A stretch of 64,000 nt of DNA from Diphasiastrum complanatum. Taxonomy: Eukaryota; Streptophyta; Lycopodiopsida; Lycopodiales; Lycopodiaceae. Where the stretch lies: contig CM055095.1 in the NCBI GenBank assembly GCA_029204225.1, positions 39,366,141 to 39,430,140 of the forward strand, in the 5' to 3' direction. A program made the translations under genes and the position numbers. Under the pieces are notes generated by a model. The model was given only the letters and a program-made list of their open reading frames with translations. It was not told the origin of the DNA and made no database searches. Positions 59,401 through 64,000 of this stretch are shown in pieces. How positions within the stretch are numbered: the first letter of the stretch is position 1; every line of letters begins with the position of its first letter.

Positions 59401-60249
59401 GTCAACTCTTCCAACACATCAATGTTCAGAAGTTAAGTTTGCTTTCATTCTCTCACAAAGAAGGTGAAGGTGCATCTTACATTTGATGTTTTACCTCAAA
59501 TCACAAAGTCCTACACATGATGATAAAACTCGGATGTAAACCAAACACTTTCTCGATTTAATTTCATTGCTTGGCGGATGGGAAAACAACATACCCATCT
59601 TTATAGAGGTGCACAACCACCCAAACATCTGAAGGAGCTTGAGAAACTTCTCTCACAAAATCAGATCCACTTATGGGTAGGACGGATCCATATCGTGCCT
59701 TCTTTGAGATCTCTTTCAGTTCTGCCAACCTTTTTTTTCTACATAGCCACAATGACAACTACCTTAAGATAATCCTCAAAGATTCTGAACGAGATTGAAG
59801 TCCCTTGTTTGTGCTGATCGACAAAGTTTAAACAATGGTGGCATAAAGTAAAACCCTAATAGTTCAGCATCACAGACTTGGGACATTCTACTAACACATG
59901 ATACCGCCTGCTGTTTGAAACACATAATGAGACTGACTTGTATCATATACTGAGCACTAAGAATAACAACGCAATTATGATGGATGAATGAATGAATAGC
60001 TAACCGATACTCTTCCAAAAACCGATCATCATCAAGATCCAAATCATCCTCCAGCTCCTCTAACTCTTCCATCGTTTTGGTATCCATCCATTGCTTGTCC
60101 TTCGAGGAATCGTCATCCGAAGCCGGAGCCCATGGCTCGGGCCGTGGCACTGGAGGTTTTGGGGGTAAGTTACCAAGCCGTCGTTGTATGTCATCCCACT
60201 CCGTGCTGGTGCCCTCCACATCTTTGTAAACAAAATGGTAATCCGTCAT
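38277..60249 (-). CDS. PLP3: Phosducin-like protein 3 (PLP3), four exons over 22 kb
   Basis: Predicted 252-residue protein from exons 60249-60005, 59738-59595, 39764-39556 and 38437-38277. PLP3 proteins are thioredoxin-fold co-chaperones that work with the CCT chaperonin in tubulin folding; in Arabidopsis they bind beta-tubulin and are needed for microtubule assembly. Exon 1 gives [27 protein letters not shown] and an acidic segment before FLEEYR; exon 2 [17 protein letters not shown] and [12 protein letters not shown]; exon 3 [15 protein letters not shown] and RRCTPEG; exon 4 the CQVGPVL segment and an acidic tail. All introns are GT-AG and all split codons rejoin in frame (Arg82, Gly130, Asp200). 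Length is slightly above Arabidopsis PLP3 (about 230). No stop or frame break is seen. Intron 2 is 19,830 bp and full of transposons. Start: first in-frame ATG, matching the family N-terminus. Confidence 0.9.
38438..39555 (-). other. PLP3 intron 3
   Basis: 1,118 bp, GT-AG. No transposon recognised. A short palindromic GC-rich patch (cggggccttcgggcccgaag) lies at about 38870. Confidence 0.75.
39556..39764 (-). CDS. PLP3: PLP3 exon 3
   Basis: 209 bases between acceptor TTTTCCAG and donor GTAAAT. Encodes the thioredoxin-like core ([42 protein letters not shown]). It is 19.8 kb from exon 2 but rejoins it in frame. Confidence 0.9.
41783..42155 (-). pseudogene. Ty1/copia fragment (between integrase and reverse transcriptase)
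   Basis: Minus-strand frame with [12 protein letters not shown], the conserved copia motif just after integrase, then about 100 codons of variable linker ending in [11 protein letters not shown]. No reverse transcriptase follows in place; only a fragment remains. Confidence 0.75.
42346..42819 (-). mobile_element. 3' LTR of the old chromovirus
   Basis: 474 bp. On the plus strand TGTTGCACTCC...CCTAACA. Adjacent on the right is the minus-strand purine tract GAAGAGGGAAGGAT. It closely resembles the split LTR at 49048-49268 + 55497-55743. Confidence 0.85.
42886..43206 (-). pseudogene. Old chromovirus: integrase C-terminus and chromodomain
   Basis: Minus-strand frame: [11 protein letters not shown] (integrase C-terminal GPY/F-type region), [13 protein letters not shown], then a chromodomain-like end ([27 protein letters not shown]). 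Cut at 43207 by a younger LTR element. Chromodomains of this kind direct integration to particular chromatin. Confidence 0.8.
43207..43879 (+). mobile_element. 5' LTR of a non-autonomous LTR element (U3 replaced by a hairpin)
   Basis: Starts TGTAAGTTGTAGAGAC and matches 44788-45930 over its first part and last part. The middle differs: a 102-bp hairpin stands where the other LTR has about 570 bp. The end is placed where the two LTRs diverge. TSD not identified. Confidence 0.7.
43687..43788. repeat. 34-bp inverted repeat hairpin
   Basis: Left arm 43687-43720 and right arm 43755-43788 are complementary at 32 of 34 positions around a 34-base spacer. Arms begin ACTGTGAACTC. It is absent from the partner LTR. 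Confidence 0.9.
43880..44787 (+). mobile_element. Interior of the non-autonomous LTR element
   Basis: About 900 bp without recognisable coding sequence, ending in a purine tract (gcgttggagggg) directly before the second LTR. A CA/CT microsatellite lies at 43956-44000. No initiator-Met PBS is apparent. Confidence 0.6.
44788..45930 (+). mobile_element. 3' LTR of the non-autonomous LTR element
   Basis: Starts TGTAAGTTGTAGAGAC. Contains a TATATAAG box at 45810 that the other LTR lacks, and a 44-bp tandem duplication at 45328-45415. The end is at the point of divergence from the first LTR. Confidence 0.7.
45931..46390. other. Unclassified sequence with a 97-bp tandem duplication
   Basis: Units at 46198-46294 and from 46295 share ACAGTAAAGCTCATCTGA and CAGTATCCG. 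A G-run lies at about 45943-45958. Partly old chromovirus pol, too decayed to read. Confidence 0.6.
46391..47280 (-). pseudogene. Old chromovirus RNase H, split by a MITE
   Basis: Minus-strand pieces: the stretch [12 protein letters not shown] at about 46940-46990, [17 protein letters not shown] at about 46540-46590 and [13 protein letters not shown] with ARWAELM near 46400-46480. The MITE at 46595-46939 lies between the first two. The usual TDH is TNH, so the active site is damaged. Most of integrase is missing between here and 43206. Confidence 0.75.
46595..46939. mobile_element. hAT-type MITE, 345 bp, inside chromovirus RNase H
   Basis: Perfect 13-bp terminal inverted repeats CAATGTTTCATGG...CCATGAAACATTG and an 8-bp target duplication GTTGCGCT/GTTGCGTT (46587-46594, 46940-46947; one mismatch). 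Internal GTTTC/GAAAC-rich sequence with a 42-bp tandem duplication (46836-46877, 46878-46919). Confidence 0.88.
47284..47857 (-). pseudogene. Old chromovirus reverse transcriptase
   Basis: Clear minus-strand [50 protein letters not shown], then after breaks HEDHLQTVF and VEYLGHVV. The metal-binding motif reads FIND rather than F/Y-x-DD, so the site is dead. Several frame changes. Confidence 0.85.
47858..48729 (-). pseudogene. Old chromovirus protease and pol N-terminus
   Basis: A retropepsin-like domain at about 48560 reads [12 protein letters not shown], where the catalytic D-S-G is D-A-S, followed by [11 protein letters not shown] in place of the usual D-IVLG-dW-L. Further on, [17 protein letters not shown] leads into reverse transcriptase. 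Gag is not recognisable. Confidence 0.75.
48730..49033 (-). other. Old chromovirus leader/gag remnant
   Basis: Short region between PBS and protease-like sequence; gag appears deleted. No intact frame. Confidence 0.5.
49034..49045 (-). other. Primer-binding site of the old chromovirus
   Basis: TGGTATCAGAGC on the minus strand, two bases inside the LTR end at 49048. Initiator-Met type. Confidence 0.85.
49048..49268 (-). mobile_element. 5' LTR of the old chromovirus, part proximal to its PBS
   Basis: Begins TGTTGCACTCC on the plus strand, as does the 3' LTR at 42346. It is interrupted after GACCAGTG at 49268 by the young chromovirus and continues at 55497. Confidence 0.88.
49269..49626 (+). 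mobile_element. 5' LTR of the young chromovirus
   Basis: 358 bp, TGTTACGAGCTC...CTATTACA. TATA box TATAAAAG at 49555. Differs from the 3' LTR at two positions that I can see. Flanked by the 5-bp duplication CAGTG (49264-49268). Confidence 0.95.
49628..49639 (+). other. Primer-binding site of the young chromovirus
   Basis: TGGTATCAGAGC, one base after the LTR end. Complement of the initiator-Met tRNA 3' end. Confidence 0.92.
49640..50337 (+). mobile_element. Young chromovirus leader
   Basis: About 700 bp between PBS and gag ATG, with no coding sequence. The phrase GCAGGTCCAGCGCTG occurs twice (about 49899 and 49992). Confidence 0.7.
50338..51469 (+). pseudogene. Young chromovirus gag
   Basis: Starts at ATG 50338 with an acidic, helix-prone N-terminal region (residues 1-100). 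The frame shifts at about 50680 and again near 50800. It then resumes through the capsid ([27 protein letters not shown]) to a single canonical knuckle [14 protein letters not shown] and a lysine-rich tail, ending at TAG 51467. The next codons of pol continue in the same frame. Confidence 0.88.
51470..52495 (+). pseudogene. Young chromovirus protease and start of reverse transcriptase
   Basis: Protease: [10 protein letters not shown], where the usual D-S/T-G reads D-D-G, and [16 protein letters not shown] at 51716 interrupts it. RT begins [17 protein letters not shown] and [20 protein letters not shown], and the frame shifts by one base in a T-run at about 52475. Confidence 0.88.
52496..54594 (+). 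CDS. Young chromovirus RT core, RNase H and integrase (open)
   Basis: An open frame of about 700 codons. [25 protein letters not shown] (FLDD site intact), [10 protein letters not shown]. RNase [36 protein letters not shown] and DALSR; all expected acidic residues present. Then an acidic linker, and integrase with H...H (GHPGIQ) and CQKCQ, core [22 protein letters not shown] and [12 protein letters not shown], so the D, D, E triad is intact. A TAG at 54592 precedes the integrase tail. Confidence 0.9.
54595..55122 (+). CDS. Young chromovirus integrase tail and chromodomain
   Basis: Same frame as the preceding piece after one TAG. Contains the GPY/F-type region ([17 protein letters not shown]), [13 protein letters not shown] and a chromodomain ([28 protein letters not shown]). 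The chromodomain places the element among the chromoviruses. Confidence 0.9.
   Translation: MIEHAKRSIRQSQDRARHYADPHRRDVQFSTGEKVYLRVPVDSKTLKSGVCAKLSPRYCGPFTISRRLGEVTYELELPHSRKVFPVFHVSQLRKALTRSDNLVGDSVLVLPLDPQQPPHEPEEILDSRETQTRHTLYREYLVKWNDQPVENATWERGSVLRKIFPDFVLEDQDGS
55121..55133 (+). other. Polypurine tract of the young chromovirus
   Basis: aagggggagggag immediately before the 3' LTR; primer for plus-strand DNA synthesis. Confidence 0.92.
55134..55491 (+). mobile_element. 3' LTR of the young chromovirus
   Basis: 358 bp, same length as the 5' LTR. Two differences seen (T/C near position 180; A/T about 27 bases from the end). Followed by CAGTG (55492-55496), the second copy of the target duplication. 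Confidence 0.95.
55497..55743 (-). mobile_element. 5' LTR of the old chromovirus, distal part
   Basis: Resumes ACACAGGCAGTCACCCAACG exactly where 49268 broke off and runs to TCTAACA, matching the end of the 3' LTR except for about 10 extra bases. Joined length of about 468 bp against 474 bp for the partner. Confidence 0.85.
55744..56068. other. Unclassified intronic sequence
   Basis: Purine-rich, no coding sequence. It could be the 3' end of a copia element whose LTR begins at 56069. Confidence 0.4.
56056..56130 (+). mobile_element. Possible polypurine tract and LTR start
   Basis: aagggggagtat followed by TGTTGAAAT at 56069, a typical copia arrangement. The LTR is not traceable further and LINE-like sequence begins within about 150 bases. 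Confidence 0.35.
56200..57640 (+). pseudogene. LINE relic (endonuclease and reverse transcriptase fragments)
   Basis: At about 56367-56403 the frame reads [12 protein letters not shown], the GDFN motif of the AP-type endonuclease of LINEs. At 57407-57635 two in-frame pieces, [19 protein letters not shown] and [18 protein letters not shown], match the start of a LINE reverse transcriptase domain (N-YR-I...LaKLy...Q-GFR...T-DH...L). Stops throughout; the catalytic FADD part was not found. Confidence 0.65.
57641..58590. other. Intronic, no recognised feature
   Basis: Probably decayed LINE 3' part. No coding sequence supported. Confidence 0.4.
58600..58985 (+). repeat. Degenerate array of AACTCGTAGGAG-like motifs
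   Basis: About a dozen short motifs such as AACTCGTAGGAAG, AGTTTGTAAGACAACTTG and GAGCTTGTAAAGGAACTC at 25-45-base intervals. Resembles in style, not sequence, the leaders of elements 1 and 2. No LTR or gene adjoins it visibly. Confidence 0.7.
59313..59404 (+). repeat. 46-bp tandem duplication in PLP3 intron 2
   Basis: Units 59313-59358 and 59359-59404 starting TGCTTTATATAACATG, differing at one base. Located about 190 bp from exon 2. Confidence 0.9.
59595..59738 (-). CDS. PLP3: PLP3 exon 2
   Basis: 144 bases between acceptor TATGTAG and donor GTATGT. Begins in an eight-A run that encodes KKR. Contains the start of the thioredoxin-like domain ([18 protein letters not shown]). Confidence 0.9.
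60005..60249 (-). CDS. PLP3: PLP3 exon 1
   Basis: 81 codons plus two bases. Ends at CG before the donor GTTAGC. Encodes the conserved N-terminus ([10 protein letters not shown]), a proline-rich stretch and an acidic helix ([20 protein letters not shown]). Intron 1 is 266 bp. Confidence 0.9.
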
Positions 60250-61046
60250 CTCTTTCTTCTGCACCCCTGATCGCCTTTCCTAGTGTCTCTATCTCTACTC
60301 CTAAGGCACTTAGAATTGCGCAACTGAACACTGCATTGGTCTGAAAAACACAGGAAAAAGAAAAGCAGCAAAGAAATTCTCAGTGTTAGCAAGCAATCCA
60401 AAGGATAATGAGAATAAGCATACTGGCAGCATTTTGAGAGATGATGAAAAGGGAACTGGGTGGTATATGCTTAACCTGATCAGAAATTCCGCCAGCGCTC
60501 CTGCTGCTGCTTTTGATCAGCCATTGATCGAGCTTTTCGATGAATCAAGCAATCAATTCCAGCTTTGTCCAAAATTTCCCCCACAAAAAAAATTAGGTCT
60601 ATTTTTTTATGTTTGCTGAAAGGTGAGATTTCACTCTTTAGGTCATTTTTGACGTAATAAACCCATTTTGAAGACCTAACAAACCCATTTTGAAGTTCTT
60701 TGGACTGTATTTGCTCTCTCTCATTTCTCACTCATTTTGAGAGCCCCCTCTAGCATGGCCACATGCATTCTCCTATTTCTCACTCATTTTGAGAGCCCCC
60801 TCTAGCATGGCCACATGCATTCTCCTGCATCCGGGCCTCCAGTTTGGGAAGTACAAGCTTAGCAAACACATCAATTTTTCGAAAGCTTGCATGTCTCGGA
60901 GGTTCTAGTTAAGGTAGTTCTTGGATGTGCACATCTCAAAACCACTTTTTTGGACATCCAGGATGTACATTGAGTTCCTAGATGTGCACATTCGGATTTA
61001 CATGACATCCCAGAAGTTTGAGATGAAAAATGATACATGTGGCCAT

Positions 61047-61047
<1 letters not shown>
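60250..61047. promoter_or_regulatory. Upstream region of PLP3
   Basis: Presumed 5' untranslated region and promoter of PLP3 (minus strand). No clear TATA box could be assigned. It contains a 52-bp tandem duplication (60723-60774 and 60775-60826) with the phrase CATTTTGAGAGCCCCCTC. Confidence 0.4.
60723..60826 (+). repeat. 52-bp tandem duplication upstream of PLP3
   Basis: Two identical or nearly identical adjacent copies about 470-580 bp before the PLP3 start codon. Confidence 0.9.

Positions 61048-61098
<51 letters not shown>
61048..61098 (+). repeat. (CT)n microsatellite, about 25 units
   Basis: Uninterrupted CT run about 0.8 kb upstream of the PLP3 start codon. Confidence 0.97.
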
Positions 61099-62830
<1,732 letters not shown>

Positions 62831-64000
62831 TTTGTAGTTCTAGAAAAAGACATAATTGAAAACGTGTCTAAAAGTCAAAAAGCAAATGAACAAGACATCT
62901 TCGAACATGCCTTCAAGTAAAATCTTGGACCAAGCATACTTGGAACTCCATCTTGGCATCGACAAAACTTCAATGAGTTACTTTCCATGGTGGGATATTG
63001 GGGACTACCAAAAAAAGTTTAAAACTTTGACATATGATGAAACAACCTATATGCGAAGTGCGAGATATAGCTTCCAAGCTACATCTCAGGAAGAAATTTT
63101 ACTCTCTCAAGATGGCGAATGGTGATTCCCTACATAATCACATCAATCAATTCAAGAACCTGCTAAGGCAAATGGCCACTGTCGGATCTGTCATAGACGA
63201 TCAAGACACGATGATACAACTGCTTACAAGCTTGCCAAGCTCATACGACAGTTGGGTGATGATCATCACGACACATCCAGAACTAACTCTTTTGAGAGTC
63301 ATTACTATGTTGTTGTAGGAAGACACGCGGAGGAACGAAGCCTCAAGTTCCTCAGCTGATTCTCACGCTTTATACACCAACAAGAGCACGACTAAGCCGA
63401 AGAAGAAGGAAGGCCCGAAGCAATCAAAGCCAGACCAGAAACTAGCATAGCAAAAAGAACAGTCAAATCCGCAGACGAAAAAGAAGCTGTTCTGCAGATA
63501 CTACAAGTGAAACAACCACAAAATTCAAGATTGTTGGATATCGCAAGCAAAGAACAACAGCAAGGGACAATCGAATCAAGTGGCAAATACAGCTACGGAA
63601 GCTCCACAGCCTATTCAAGAAACGAATCATGATGCCTTCATGACCAGCCATCAAGGAGCATTCGGTGACAGTTCTTGGTTCCTGGATTTCGGGGCCACTC
63701 AGCACATGACCAGTCTCATTGGCTGTTTCGAGTCCTATACACCTTACAATACCAAGAAATATGTTCACCTTGGCGACAATAGCACACAAGCTATTAAAGG
63801 TGAAGGTACTATGAGATTGAGCTTTGCAAATGATCAGTCTAAGCTACTTTCTAAAGTCCTGTATGTACCAAATTTATCTATGAATCTGCTCTCTGTAAGC
63901 AGAATCACAGATCTAGGACATAGAGTAGAATGTGATCAGTGCAAAGTAGTTGATAGGATAGGCAAGATGCTAGCACTTGGAAAGAGACATGGATACTTGT
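62831..64000 (+). pseudogene. Ty1/copia gag and protease relic, running off the right edge
   Basis: Gag (UBN2-type): SLHNHINQFKNLLRQMATVG and LLTSLPSSYDSWV at 63120-63290. The zinc knuckle at about 63490 is damaged (CRYYK, stop, NNHKIQDCW). The protease reads WFLDFGATQHMTS at about 63675, with phenylalanine in place of the usual serine or threonine after the catalytic Asp, and continues into LSKVLYVPNLSMNLLSV. Several stops. The rest of pol lies beyond the window. Confidence 0.85.

Larger units (their letters stand above)
39765..59594 (-). other. PLP3 intron 2 (19,830 bp)
   Basis: Bounded by donor GTATGT at 59594 and acceptor TTTTCCAG at 39765. It contains a copia fragment, an old chromovirus, a non-autonomous LTR element, a MITE, a young chromovirus and a LINE relic, listed separately. 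The parts 39765-41780 and 57640-58600 hold nothing recognised. Confidence 0.85.

Overview
The window looks like nuclear DNA from a seed plant with a very large, repeat-rich genome, most likely a gymnosperm. That placement is an inference. It rests on three genes in 64 kb, one of them interrupted by a 19.8-kb intron packed with nested retroelements, on an AT-rich background, and on many long CT/GA microsatellites. No species can be named from the sequence alone.

Host genes. (1) A three-exon HIT-domain protein on the plus strand (6937-7907), of a type that resembles bacterial HIT hydrolases; its first intron appears to use a GC donor. (2) A P-class pentatricopeptide repeat (PPR) protein on the minus strand (14929-16821, open upstream to 17007) with 13 uninterrupted 35-residue repeats. 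(3) A phosducin-like protein 3 (PLP3) gene on the minus strand, with four exons at 60249-60005, 59738-59595, 39764-39556 and 38437-38277. Its reading frame is intact across all junctions. Intron 2 (59594-39765) holds most of the repeats in the right half of the window.

Repeat layout. 1-5.6 kb: Ty1/copia relics around a minus-strand Ty3/gypsy relic (element 1: gag, protease, leader, PBS, LTR). 5.6-24.7 kb: two host genes and mostly unrecognised DNA with short tandem repeats. 24.7-33.2 kb: a plus-strand Ty3/gypsy relic of the same lineage as element 1 (element 2: LTR, PBS, motif-rich leader, gag, protease, RT, RNase H, integrase). 33.2-38.2 kb: two copies of a very short tRNA-like SINE with perfect target duplications, and a 760-bp hAT-type MITE. 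38.3-60.2 kb: the PLP3 gene. Its large intron contains a copia fragment, an old minus-strand chromovirus (42346-55743), a non-autonomous LTR element and a hAT-type MITE inside that chromovirus, and a young plus-strand chromovirus (49269-55491) inserted in the old element's 5' LTR with a 5-bp target duplication. A LINE relic follows. 60.3-64 kb: microsatellites and a decayed copia gag/protease running off the right edge.

The host genes share no evident pathway. The main story is how a conserved single-copy-type gene carries a giant intron built by successive insertions. The most unusual signals are a pair of LTR hairpins with identical loops but different, fully paired stems; gag zinc knuckles with one residue missing from the usual spacing; leader arrays of short complementary motifs; and the short SINE family.
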